Source: Vallitalea maricola
GTDB taxonomy: Bacteria; Bacillota; Clostridia; Lachnospirales; Vallitaleaceae
Length of the DNA stretch: 50,906 nt
Assembly: GCF_036985595.1 (NCBI RefSeq)
Contig: NZ_BTPU01000092.1
Span: 1 to 50,906 of the forward strand
Direction: 5' to 3'
Shown here: one piece after another, positions 1 to 7,686 of the stretch
Layout of the letters: the number at the start of each line of letters is the position of its first letter
How positions within the stretch are numbered: the stretch's first letter is position 1
Position numbers and translations under genes: made by a program
Notes under the pieces: generated by a model
Told to the model about the DNA's origin: nothing
Database searches by the model: none
Seen by the model: the letters and a program-made list of their open reading frames with translations, nothing else

Positions 1-1
1 A

Positions 2-742
2 AATTTCATAGAATTATTCAAAGATCAACATTTTTGGTCAGTTGTCATGAAAAATACGACAATCATTATATTTGGAGGAGGTATTTTAATATTTGGGATT
101 TCTTTTCTATTATGTGGAGTTTTAACCACTAACATTAAAGGAAAGAAATTTTATCGTGCATTACTATTTTTCCCATCTATTATAAATCCAGTAGCTATTG
201 CAATTCTTTGGTCTTTTATATATAACAAACAATATGGAATACTTAATGGCATACTTAGAGTTATAGGTTTGGGGCAGTTTGAGAAAGCATGGTTAGCTCC
301 TGGTAGTTTAATATGGGCTATTCTTGCAACCTTAGTTTGGATGTATACAGGTTTTTATTGTGTTATCCTATTAGCAGCACTGGATAGAATTCCAACAGGA
401 TTAATTGAAGCTGCACAGTTAGAAGGAGCAAGTGAATTTAAAATATTCTTTTCAATTAAGATACCTATGATATGGGATGTATTGATTACAGCAATAATTC
501 TATGGTGTATCAATGCAGTCAAGGAATTTACCTTATTATATGCTTGGGGTGGTGGAGTAGATGTTCCTCCGCCGGGTGCTCAAAATTTAGCTACATACAT
601 GTATATAACAGCATTTGGAAGAAGGGTAACTATATATAGAATGGGCTATAGTACAGCAATGGGAGTTATTATGTTCTTATTAATTGTATTATTTGTAGTC
701 ATCATCTCGTTAATGTCTAAAAAAGATACTATTGAATATTAA
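2..742 (+). CDS. Sugar ABC transporter permease, MalF-type (5' partial)
   Basis: Inner-membrane permease of a CUT1-type carbohydrate ABC importer. The reading frame is open to the first base of the window: before the first ATG (position 47) it reads an LFKDxxFW-like stretch that normally precedes the conserved NT of MalF-type permeases, so the true start lies upstream and the ATG at 47 is internal. Several hydrophobic membrane segments are visible. The cytoplasmic EAA loop (EAAQLEGASEFKIFFSIKIP) that docks on the ATPase is intact. A second permease follows 23 bases later. No ATPase or binding protein is visible; these would lie upstream, or a shared MsmX-like ATPase may be used. The substrate cannot be told from the sequence. 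Confidence 0.9.
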   Translation, partial: NFIELFKDQHFWSVVMKNTTIIIFGGGILIFGISFLLCGVLTTNIKGKKFYRALLFFPSIINPVAIAILWSFIYNKQYGILNGILRVIGLGQFEKAWLAPGSLIWAILATLVWMYTGFYCVILLAALDRIPTGLIEAAQLEGASEFKIFFSIKIPMIWDVLITAIILWCINAVKEFTLLYAWGGGVDVPPPGAQNLATYMYITAFGRRVTIYRMGYSTAMGVIMFLLIVLFVVIISLMSKKDTIEY

Positions 743-765
743 ATAAAATTAAGGTGGTGAAAAAG

Positions 766-1605
766 ATGAAGAAGATACTATCAAAAATACCTAGTTTAGT
801 TATAAAAATATTTCTAAATATATGGTGTGGATTTTCATTATTTGCATTTATATGGATAGTTATTAGCTCATTGAAAACAAATAGACAACTATTTGAGAAT
901 ATGTGGGGATTGTTTCAAAACCCTCAATGGGATAATTACATTACAATATGGAAAAACTATAAACTTGGCATATACTTTGCAAATAGCTTAATAGTTGTTA
1001 TTGTTGCTGTTATAGGATTGCTTATCATATGTGCTCCAGTTGCTTATGTTCTGTCTAGAATAAAATTTAAGATGAAAAATTTCTTTACAAAACTTTTTAC
1101 TTTTGGAATGGGTGTACCATACCAGCTTTTATTGGTTCCTTTGTTTTTTATACTCTTTAAACTTAATTTGATTAATACGTTAACAGGATTATGTTTGGTA
1201 TATATTGCTTTATCAATACCATTTACAGTTTTTCTAATGATGGGATTCTTTAAGACACTACCAAGCACTCTTGAGGAAGCATCCTATATAGATGGTTGTT
1301 CTCCTATAAAGACATTTTTTAAGATTATGCTCCCTCTTGGTAGACCTGCCTTGGTTACATCAGGAATATTTAATTTAATATGGTTATGGAATGAATTCTT
1401 GTTAGCTTTAACACTTTTATCAGCAGAAGGTAAGTATACATTATCAATGGGTTTGTATTCATTACAAGGCTCAATGCAGTATACAGGTGATTGGGTGAGT
1501 TTATTTGCTGGATTTACAACAGTCGTTGTACCTACATTTTTAGTATATATAATTCTTTCAAGAACTATAATGGAAGGTCTTACAATGGGAGCGGTTAAAG
1601 AGTAA
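766..1605 (+). CDS. Sugar ABC transporter permease, MalG-type
   Basis: Second permease of the same CUT1 importer, pairing with the upstream gene to form the membrane channel. It has about six hydrophobic segments and an EAA loop (EEASYIDGCSPIKTFFKIML). I place the start at the ATG at 766, preceded by AAGGTGG with a spacing of about eight bases; two in-frame GTG codons at 754 and 757 lie inside that ribosome site and are unlikely starts. The length of about 279 codons is normal for the family. The gene closes its operon, with a strong hairpin downstream. Confidence 0.9.
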   Translation: MKKILSKIPSLVIKIFLNIWCGFSLFAFIWIVISSLKTNRQLFENMWGLFQNPQWDNYITIWKNYKLGIYFANSLIVVIVAVIGLLIICAPVAYVLSRIKFKMKNFFTKLFTFGMGVPYQLLLVPLFFILFKLNLINTLTGLCLVYIALSIPFTVFLMMGFFKTLPSTLEEASYIDGCSPIKTFFKIMLPLGRPALVTSGIFNLIWLWNEFLLALTLLSAEGKYTLSMGLYSLQGSMQYTGDWVSLFAGFTTVVVPTFLVYIILSRTIMEGLTMGAVKE

Positions 1606-1712
1606 AGAGTAGGATACGGTACTAGATTTAGAAAATGGTGTTTAGCAAATAATTAAGAAGTAAATAGAATATAAATATCTTCAATATATATCTATATATT
1701 GAGAGAAAAAAC

Positions 1713-1772
1713 AAAAAAGAAAAGTATCTATCAAATTCAAGCTATATATAGATTGGTTACTTTTCTTTTTTT
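1713..1772 (+). terminator. Intrinsic terminator of the first ABC operon
   Basis: A perfect 14-bp inverted repeat pairs 1713-1726 with 1758-1771, with an A-run on the left and a T-run on the right, so it could work in either direction. It sits about 100 bases after the permease stop. A second, 10-bp AT-only hairpin lies at 1681-1702. Confidence 0.7.
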
Positions 1773-1809
1773 ATAATTAAATTTTTGAATTATATCTAAA
1801 ATCAACTAA

Positions 1810-1838
1810 TTGATTTGTTTCTTCCATAGTGGTAAAAT
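1810..1838 (+). promoter_or_regulatory. Likely sigma-A promoter of the two-component operon
   Basis: TTGATT at 1810-1815 and TAAAAT at 1833-1838 are separated by 17 bases. The predicted transcript would begin near 1845. This argues against starting the kinase at the upstream TTG at 1810 and supports the ATG at 1924. Confidence 0.45.
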
Positions 1839-1923
1839 TAATTGTAATTATACTATTTATATTTCAATATGCAAAATTATGACGGCTATCAAAATAAAGA
1901 CATTTACTATGTGGGGTGCTAGG

Positions 1924-3411
1924 ATGATTTATCTTATCATATTATATATTGTTTTTATTATACTACTTATTGTAAAAAATTACCAGAATAAAAATATTAC
2001 ATGGTTTGTTATTATGTTAGTAGGATTCTGCCTAGCTATATTTGGTCTTGCTTTTTATACTACTTATATAAATTATGCTTGTATGCTTGAAAATAGACTG
2101 TTTAAAGATATTGACAAGTATATTTGGTTACTTAATTATTATCTTAAACTTGATATATATAGAATATACAGGATAATGAATATAGGTACAGCAGTGTATA
2201 TATATGGAGCTATGTGTTACTCTATTACATATTTTAATACCATACATAAACAAAAATATTATGTCTTATTAAGTATAATACCTCTGTTATTAATCATTAT
2301 TTATGATCCAATAATACTTGGTAAAATATACAAGATTAAGAAATATCCTTTTTATGAGCAATCTATAATCAATATTGATTCAACCATGAAATCAATAAAT
2401 AATATTTTTAATATAGTTATAAAAAGTTATTTATTTGGTTCTATCATGAATATGATATACCATTATATTAAAACTCCCCATATATTATTAAAGAAATATA
2501 AATACATCATAATCGGTATTATACCCATTAATATATTATTTTTTGTGCTTTTTTTTAGATTTCCTAATCATAGAATTGTATTTAGAAGATATGAACAACT
2601 ACATATTTACAGTTATACCTACAGTAATATGTTATATAAGACAATATCTTTTATTTGTATTATATCTGTAATTATACTTATATATGCTTTGCTAAAGTAT
2701 AATATATTTGAAACAAATGTAAGGAAAACACAGATTGATTTTGAAAATCAAGTAAAAACTGCCCATTTTGGAATTAAAATTTTTTCACATTCTATCAAAA
2801 ATCAATTTATAGCTGTGAAATTTCTTTCAGAACAACTAACGAAAGAAACAGATGAGAATAAAAAGAAAGAATTACAAAGACAAATAGTTACAGTTTGTAA
2901 TGAATCCATTGATCGACTCGGTTCTTTATCTAGAAAAATTGAGAAGATTGATTTGAAATATGAAAAGATTTTCATTAATGAAGAAATCCATAACATTATT
3001 ATGAAATTTCAAGGAATGTACAAAGAAATCCACTTTATTCAAAACAACATAAAAGAAGTGTATTTGTATATTGATAAGAAACAATTTAAAAAAGTTATTG
3101 AAAATAACTTAATTAATGCAATTGAAGCATGTAATAATAATGAAAACACTACAATCATAATTGTTATTGAAGAAAAGAGTAATTATGGCATTATTAAAAT
3201 AATTGATAATGGGCAAGGTATTCATAAAAAAGATATTAAAAAAATATTTAGACCTTTTTACTCAACAAAGCCAACTGTTTCTAACTGGGGTGTAGGGTTA
3301 GCGTTTTGCCAAAAGGTTATAAATGCTTTTGGTGGAGTTATCCATATTAATAGTGTTGAAGGTAAAGGTACTTGTGTAGAAATATATATACCCAACATAA
3401 GGAGATTATAA
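1924..3411 (+). CDS. Membrane sensor histidine kinase
   Basis: Sensor kinase of a two-component system. From the ATG at 1924 (495 aa) the N-terminal half is highly hydrophobic, with several membrane segments up to about residue 260 and no recognisable extracellular ligand domain. A phosphoacceptor region follows with FSHSIKNQF (His at about 289), then a GHKL ATPase domain with an N box (NLINAIEACN), G1 (DNGQGI), F box (FRPFYSTK) and G2 (GVGLAF). The start was chosen because GGGGTG lies six bases upstream and a promoter-like sequence overlaps the more distal TTG. The response-regulator gene begins two bases after the stop, so the pair is co-transcribed. The signal is unknown. Confidence 0.85.
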   Translation: MIYLIILYIVFIILLIVKNYQNKNITWFVIMLVGFCLAIFGLAFYTTYINYACMLENRLFKDIDKYIWLLNYYLKLDIYRIYRIMNIGTAVYIYGAMCYSITYFNTIHKQKYYVLLSIIPLLLIIIYDPIILGKIYKIKKYPFYEQSIINIDSTMKSINNIFNIVIKSYLFGSIMNMIYHYIKTPHILLKKYKYIIIGIIPINILFFVLFFRFPNHRIVFRRYEQLHIYSYTYSNMLYKTISFICIISVIILIYALLKYNIFETNVRKTQIDFENQVKTAHFGIKIFSHSIKNQFIAVKFLSEQLTKETDENKKKELQRQIVTVCNESIDRLGSLSRKIEKIDLKYEKIFINEEIHNIIMKFQGMYKEIHFIQNNIKEVYLYIDKKQFKKVIENNLINAIEACNNNENTTIIIVIEEKSNYGIIKIIDNGQGIHKKDIKKIFRPFYSTKPTVSNWGVGLAFCQKVINAFGGVIHINSVEGKGTCVEIYIPNIRRL

Positions 3412-3413
3412 GA

Positions 3414-4103
3414 ATGAGTGAAATAATTAGATGTATGATTGCAGAAGATTATAAGACACTTAATGACATATTTAAAAACCTTATTAATTATGAACATGAT
3501 ATGGAGGTAATCGGTACTGCTTTTTCCGGTAAAGATATTTATGAGATGGTAATTAAAAGAGAGCCAGATATTATATTAATGGATATAGAAATGGAAACAA
3601 AAAGTGCTGGTATTGAGTATAGCAAGAAAATTCTTGAAAAATTTCCAAATATTAAAATAATTATTCTTACTTGTTATGAAGATGAAGAAGTAATTATCTC
3701 AGCATATGAAGTTGGGGTAGTGGATTATCTTTTGAAAAATAATAGTTCATCAATTATACTTGAATCAATAAGAGCGGCTTATAATAATCAATCACCTATA
3801 CGTCCTTATGCTGCCAATGCTATTAGAAAAACTATGCTTAGTCTTGGTACATATAAGAACAATTTATTAACAGTTACCAATATCATCGCAACTCTAACAT
3901 CTTCTGAAATGGATATATTAAAACTATTGCTTTTTGGAAAAAAACAAAGAGAAATAGCTGATGTTAGATCTGTAGAATTATCAACGGTTAAGTATCATGT
4001 AAGTAGTATTTTAAGGAAATTTAAGTGTAAGCGTACTCAAGAAGTTATTCAGATTGTTAAAGAAATAGGAATTGAAAATATTTTAGATAAACTAACATTT
4101 TAG
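3414..4103 (+). CDS. NarL/LuxR-family response regulator
   Basis: DNA-binding partner of the preceding kinase. The receiver domain has the acidic pair (E11, D12), phospho-acceptor Asp at about 57 (ILMDIEM) and conserved Lys at about 108 (DYLLKNN). A LuxR-type helix-turn-helix follows at about residues 163-220 (LTSSEMDILKLL then VELSTVKYHVSSILRKF). The start is the ATG at 3414, with AAGGAG nine bases upstream; an earlier in-frame ATG at 3372 lies inside the kinase gene and lacks a ribosome site. Targets are unknown. The next operon downstream is the hydrogenase-like cluster, which is a possible but untested target. Confidence 0.88.
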   Translation: MSEIIRCMIAEDYKTLNDIFKNLINYEHDMEVIGTAFSGKDIYEMVIKREPDIILMDIEMETKSAGIEYSKKILEKFPNIKIIILTCYEDEEVIISAYEVGVVDYLLKNNSSSIILESIRAAYNNQSPIRPYAANAIRKTMLSLGTYKNNLLTVTNIIATLTSSEMDILKLLLFGKKQREIADVRSVELSTVKYHVSSILRKFKCKRTQEVIQIVKEIGIENILDKLTF

Positions 4104-4172
4104 TTATAAATGCCTTTGTAATGGAAATACGAGTATCTGTATATCTTATGACTTTGTGTAAAAGATTAAGGA

Positions 4173-4201
4173 TTGTCATAAACATAACAATCTGTTATAA
4201 T
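4173..4201 (+). promoter_or_regulatory. Promoter with overlapping Rex-like operator
   Basis: TTGTCA at 4173-4178 and TATAAT at 4196-4201 with a 17-base spacer form an excellent sigma-A promoter. Overlapping the -35 and spacer, 4173-4190 reads TTGTCATAAACATAACAA. This is an inverted repeat whose 7-base arms differ at one position, and it matches 11 of 14 fixed positions of the clostridial Rex consensus TTGTTAA-N4-TTAACAA. Binding there would block RNA polymerase. Rex control is inferred. Confidence 0.65.
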
Positions 4202-4255
4202 ATTAACACGTAAACGCAACCATAATTTTAATTTTATGGGGAGGTAAGAATAATA

Positions 4256-4624
4256 ATGCGTATAAGTGAAATTAGAGAAATATTGGATGCAGACATACTG
4301 ACTGGGGAAGACATGTTAGATTTAAATATAGATTATGGGTATGGATGCGATCTAATGAGCGACGTATTAGCATTTGTCAGAAATGATATCATATTACTTT
4401 CAGGACTTGTTCATCCTCAGGTGATTAGGACAGCTGAGATGTTAGATATTAATGCAATAGCTTTTGTGAGAGGTAAACGACCTAGCAGTGAACTAATACG
4501 TATGGCAGAAATGAAAAATATTATTTTATTAACAACTAAACATACTTTATTTACAGCATGTGGGTTACTGTATAAAAATGGTTTAGAAGGAGAGGAGATA
4601 GCTCACGATGAAGATTCACTATGA
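4256..4624 (+). CDS. DRTGG-domain protein (first copy)
   Basis: Small soluble protein of 122 aa resembling the stand-alone DRTGG domain (C-terminal part of HPr-kinase-like and phosphotransacetylase N-terminal regions). Such domains are often encoded beside hydrogenase-like genes in Clostridia and have no settled function. The centre (GCDLMSDVLAFVRNDIILLS) and the end (NIILLTTKHTLFTACGLL) carry the domain's alternating strands and helices. The ribosome site is GGGGAGG. It overlaps the next gene by 17 bases, implying tight translational coupling. It is first in a five-gene cluster. Confidence 0.75.
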   Translation: MRISEIREILDADILTGEDMLDLNIDYGYGCDLMSDVLAFVRNDIILLSGLVHPQVIRTAEMLDINAIAFVRGKRPSSELIRMAEMKNIILLTTKHTLFTACGLLYKNGLEGEEIAHDEDSL

Positions 4625-5024
4625 TGTTGAAGGTGGCGAGTTTATTTCTGCAGGAGTTGCATCAAGTAAATTGAAAAAGACTTTAAAACAACTTGGAATA
4701 TCTCCTATTATTATTCGAAAAGTATCCATATGTATGTATGAAGCAGAGATAAATATGGTAATTCATGCTAATGGAGGAGTCATTGATGTAGAGATAACTC
4801 CAGAAACCATAGATGTTGTTATCAACGACGAAGGTCCAGGAATAGAAAATATTGATTTGGCAATGCAAGAAGGTTACTCTACAGCATCAAGAAAAGCTAG
4901 AGAAATGGGTTTTGGTGCAGGAATGGGATTACCTAATATAAAGAAACATAGTGATAACATGGAGATAGAGACAAAATTAGGAAAAGGAACAAAACTTGAA
5001 CTAACTTTTAACATAAAAGATTAG
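4608..5024 (+). CDS. GHKL ATPase, anti-sigma-factor-like (RsbW/SpoIIAB type)
   Basis: A 138-aa single-domain ATPase of the RsbW/SpoIIAB type. It has an N-box region (YEAEINMVIHANGG), G1 (NDEGPGIENI) and a glycine-rich lid (GFGAGMGLPNIKKHSD). Such proteins phosphorylate or sequester protein partners rather than act as full sensor kinases. The start ATG is preceded by GGAGAGGAGA inside the preceding gene. Its place directly before the hydrogenase-like gene suggests it relays that protein's redox or H2 state. This is inferred from context; the partner protein is not identifiable here. Confidence 0.8.
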   Translation: MKIHYDVEGGEFISAGVASSKLKKTLKQLGISPIIIRKVSICMYEAEINMVIHANGGVIDVEITPETIDVVINDEGPGIENIDLAMQEGYSTASRKAREMGFGAGMGLPNIKKHSDNMEIETKLGKGTKLELTFNIKD

Positions 5025-5064
5025 AAGGTATCAGATTAATAAATAGGTTTTGAGGAGGCTAAGT

Positions 5065-6411
5065 ATGGAGGAAGTACTACATTCTGTAAGGTTAGATATA
5101 GATAAATGCATTGGTTGTACAGATTGTATTAAGCGTTGTCCAACAGAAGCCATAAGAGTTAGAAATGGAAAAGCACATATCATGGACGAGCGGTGTATTG
5201 ATTGCGGTATGTGTATTAGAGTCTGTCGTAACCATGCTAAAAAAGCAATAACAGAACCATTAGATAAAATAAATGACTATAAATTTAAGGTAGCTATACC
5301 AGCTCCTACATTGTATACACAATTTAGAGGAATTGTAGACCCTAATATTATTTTGACAGCATTAAAAAAACTTGGTTTTGATGAGGTTTTTGAAGTTGCA
5401 AGGGCAGCTGAGATTATAACCGAAGAGAGTAAAAGAATGATAGCAAAAGGTAATTTGCTTAAACCAGTTATATCTTCTGCATGTCCAGCAATAGTAAAAC
5501 TTATTCAAATTAGATTTCCATCTTTAATACCTAATATTTTACCAATCATATCACCAAAAGAGGCAATGGCAAGATATGCTAAAAAATACTTGGTAGGTAA
5601 AGGAATCAGAAAAGAGGATATAGGAGTATTCTTTATATCGCCCTGTGCTGCAAAAGTTACTAATAGTAAACAGCCGCAAGTTATTGATGAATCCTATGTA
5701 GATGGTGTTATTTCACTAAAGGAAATATATCTCAAATTAGTTCCGGTAATAAAGACTATTAAAGAACCAGAGATACTTCAAATGAGTAGTAATACAGGTA
5801 TTGGCTGGGCTCATACTGGTGGTGAAGGATATGCATCTGGTATTGAGAATCATATAGCTGTAGATGGTATTGAAAATGTTATTAAAATACTGGAGAAAGT
5901 AGAAAATGGTAAGCTTGATGATGTTAATTTCATTGAATGCCTAGCATGCGTTGGAGGATGTCTTGGCGGTCCACTAACCGTAGAGAATTGCTTCGTTTCC
6001 AGTAATAGAATGGATAAAATCAAGAAATATAACAGTGGCGAAGGCAAAAAACGGGATATACCATTGTTTGATGGAAAAATAGATTTATATTGGTCTAAAT
6101 CATTAGAAACTAAACAAGTCATGAAGCTTGATGATGATGTAGAAAAAGCCATAGAAAAGTTAGAACACTTAGAAAAAATATATGATATTTTGCCAAAGAT
6201 TGACTGTGGTTCCTGTGGGGCACCAACTTGCAGAGCATTAGCCGAAGATATAGTCTGTGATAAAGCTAATATAGAGGATTGTGTGTTCATGTTAAGACAA
6301 AAGGTAAGAGAAATGGCTGAACAAATGGTTACATTAGCACAAAAAATGCCACCATCCATTAGTAATGAAACTATAAATAATAAGATATTAGAAAAGAGGT
6401 CATCACAATGA
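5065..6411 (+). CDS. [FeFe]-hydrogenase-like protein, putative sensory type (group C/D-like)
   Basis: An N-terminal ferredoxin domain has two [4Fe-4S] motifs (C15, C18, C21, C25 and C44, C47, C50, C54). The H-cluster domain keeps its four Fe-S ligands: C140 (SSACP), C194 (ISPC), C295 and C299 (ACVGGC). The cysteine that normally precedes the first ligand and transfers protons in catalytic hydrogenases is Ala139 here, and the Met of the usual MPC motif is Ser. These changes are those reported for putative sensory HydS proteins. A C-terminal Cys-rich domain (C381, C384, C389, C398, C406) replaces the PAS domain of group C. The start ATG at 5065 has GAGGAGG just upstream; the in-frame TTG at 5050 lies too close to it. 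The stop overlaps the next gene by four bases (ATGA). The likely role is H2 or redox sensing rather than bulk H2 turnover. Confidence 0.8.
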   Translation: MEEVLHSVRLDIDKCIGCTDCIKRCPTEAIRVRNGKAHIMDERCIDCGMCIRVCRNHAKKAITEPLDKINDYKFKVAIPAPTLYTQFRGIVDPNIILTALKKLGFDEVFEVARAAEIITEESKRMIAKGNLLKPVISSACPAIVKLIQIRFPSLIPNILPIISPKEAMARYAKKYLVGKGIRKEDIGVFFISPCAAKVTNSKQPQVIDESYVDGVISLKEIYLKLVPVIKTIKEPEILQMSSNTGIGWAHTGGEGYASGIENHIAVDGIENVIKILEKVENGKLDDVNFIECLACVGGCLGGPLTVENCFVSSNRMDKIKKYNSGEGKKRDIPLFDGKIDLYWSKSLETKQVMKLDDDVEKAIEKLEHLEKIYDILPKIDCGSCGAPTCRALAEDIVCDKANIEDCVFMLRQKVREMAEQMVTLAQKMPPSISNETINNKILEKRSSQ

Positions 6412-6749
6412 CAGTTGAAGAATTAAAAAGTAAGCTTAACCTTGAATTGGTTGCTGGTAAAGAAGGGTTACAAGGTGAAATAAAAGGCGGTTTTGTAGGT
6501 GATTTATTGAGCGTGGTAATGGGTAAAGCAAAAGAGGGTAATGTGTGGATTACAATCCAAAGCCATGTTAATATAGTAGCAGTAGCAGTACTTACTGGTT
6601 CTGCGTGTATAATTGTATCAGAAGGATTTAAGGTTGAAGAAGATGCTATCATTAAGGCAGATGAGGAAAATATACCTATATTAACTACAAAAAAATCATC
6701 TTTTGAAATGGTTAGCGATCTTGTAGCATTAGGAATTAAAAATATTTAA
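6408..6749 (+). CDS. DRTGG-domain protein (second copy)
   Basis: A 113-aa stand-alone DRTGG-like domain. It has GGFVGDLLSVVMGKAKEG followed by hydrophobic strands (IVAVAVLTGSACIIVSEG) and a closing ENIPILTTKKSSFEMV helix. It is clearly related in layout to the 122-aa protein at the start of the cluster but is only a distant sequence match, so this is a divergent duplication rather than a recent one. Its ATG overlaps the hydrogenase-like stop (ATGA), so the two are probably translated together. The function is unknown. Confidence 0.75.
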   Translation: MTVEELKSKLNLELVAGKEGLQGEIKGGFVGDLLSVVMGKAKEGNVWITIQSHVNIVAVAVLTGSACIIVSEGFKVEEDAIIKADEENIPILTTKKSSFEMVSDLVALGIKNI

Positions 6750-6776
6750 AGGTTTTATGAAAGGAATCTGTTAAAT

Positions 6777-7337
6777 ATGAAAGAATTATCTATGCATATA
6801 CTTGATATTGCACAGAATAGTATAAGAGCTGATGCAAACATAATTACTATTTTAGTGAAAGAATTAATCAAAGATAATATTTTTGAATTTAGTATTAAAG
6901 ATAATGGGGCAGGAATAGATGAAGAAATATTAAAAGACATTCGCAATCCTTTTACTACATCAAGAACCATGAGACGTGTAGGACTAGGAATACCATTGTT
7001 AGATAATACTTGTAACATTTGTAATGGTAGATTGGAGATAGATTCCTCTATCAAACAAGGTACTTATATAAAAGCCAGTATGGAATATAATCATATTGAT
7101 AGACCACCTATAGGTGATATGATAGCAACAATAGCAACACTTATTTCATCTAATGGTGATATTGATATACAATATAAGCATTACTATAATGAGAAATCAT
7201 TTGATATATCTACAAAAGAACTAAAAGAAGTTTTGGGTGATGAAGTACCATTAACTAATTTAGATGTTATCAAATGGTTGAAGGAATTTTTAAAAGAAAA
7301 TATTAATGAGCTTAAGAGCGACGGAGACAAAAGCTGA
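6777..7337 (+). CDS. GHKL ATPase-domain protein
   Basis: A 186-aa soluble protein with a GHKL (HATPase) fold: N box HILDIAQNSIRADAN, G1 DNGAGIDEEI, F box NPFTTSR and G2 VGLGIPLL. A C-terminal extension of about 80 residues of unknown fold follows. There is no dimerisation/His domain and no membrane segment. Homologues of this layout are known beside [FeFe]-hydrogenase genes in Clostridia. It lies 27 bases after the second DRTGG gene and is last in the cluster, with a terminator overlapping its stop codon. It probably acts as a signal-transduction ATPase with the hydrogenase-like sensor (inferred). Confidence 0.78.
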   Translation: MKELSMHILDIAQNSIRADANIITILVKELIKDNIFEFSIKDNGAGIDEEILKDIRNPFTTSRTMRRVGLGIPLLDNTCNICNGRLEIDSSIKQGTYIKASMEYNHIDRPPIGDMIATIATLISSNGDIDIQYKHYYNEKSFDISTKELKEVLGDEVPLTNLDVIKWLKEFLKENINELKSDGDKS

Positions 7338-7368
7338 AAGGTATAACATTATATCTTTGAGCTTTTTT
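7329..7368 (+). terminator. Terminator of the redox-sensor cluster
   Basis: An inverted repeat (7329-7340 with 7355-7366, one mismatch in 12) is followed by a T-run. The left arm includes the stop codon of the ATPase gene. It separates the sensor operon from the rnf operon. Confidence 0.65.
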
Positions 7369-7387
7369 ATCTTATAGATTTCATCTA

Positions 7388-7405
7388 ATGTTAATGAATT
7401 AACAA
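7388..7405 (+). promoter_or_regulatory. Rex-like operator upstream of rnf
   Basis: Positions 7388-7405 read ATGTTAATGAATTAACAA and match the clostridial Rex consensus TTGTTAA-N4-TTAACAA at 13 of 14 fixed bases. Rex is the NADH/NAD+-sensing repressor, and energy-conserving redox operons are typical targets. TTAACA within the site could serve as a -35 element, but I see no -10 at ideal spacing, so the promoter itself is uncertain. Confidence 0.6.
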
Positions 7406-7463
7406 ACTTACTAATAATTATAACTTTTTTTAGTAAATTAAAGGGTAAAAGAAAGGAGGCATA

Positions 7464-7622
7464 TTGTATACAATAAACAATAGTGCCATATTAATAGTAT
7501 TACACAAGATTGCTACTTTGTACTTTTTTTATCAATTCTTGTATTACTGGGGTAATTGTATTATTATTAATATGGAAATAGATACTATTACAACATTGAA
7601 TACTAATAATTATATTTATTAG
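7464..7622 (+). CDS. Possible small leader ORF before rnfC (52 aa)
   Basis: A TTG-initiated frame of 52 codons follows AAAGGAGG by four bases, the best ribosome site between the Rex-like site and rnfC. The start overlaps a perfect 12-bp palindrome, ATTGTATACAAT (7463-7474). The predicted peptide is hydrophobic in the middle (a possible membrane segment) and resembles nothing I know. It ends 64 bases before rnfC. It could be a real microprotein, a regulatory uORF, or chance. Codon content is as AT-rich as the surrounding spacer, so confidence is low. The rest of the 7338-7686 spacer holds only the terminator and the operator. Confidence 0.3.
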   Translation: MYTINNSAILIVLHKIATLYFFYQFLYYWGNCIIINMEIDTITTLNTNNYIY

Positions 7623-7686
7623 TAATATATCTAAAGTGAAAAAAATAATTTATTCATTAAAAACAAACAAAGACAGGGGGATACTA

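Noticed and set aside
47..742. ATG at 47 as the start of the first permease
   Set aside because: The frame is open and family-like upstream to the window edge, so the gene is 5' truncated by the window.
1810..1923. Upstream extension of the sensor kinase
   Set aside because: It coincides with a promoter-like sequence and has no ribosome site; the hydrophobic N-terminus begins at 1924.
5850..6359. 169-codon minus-strand frame
   Set aside because: It is antisense to the hydrogenase-like gene, is Ser-rich and low-complexity, and has no ribosome site.
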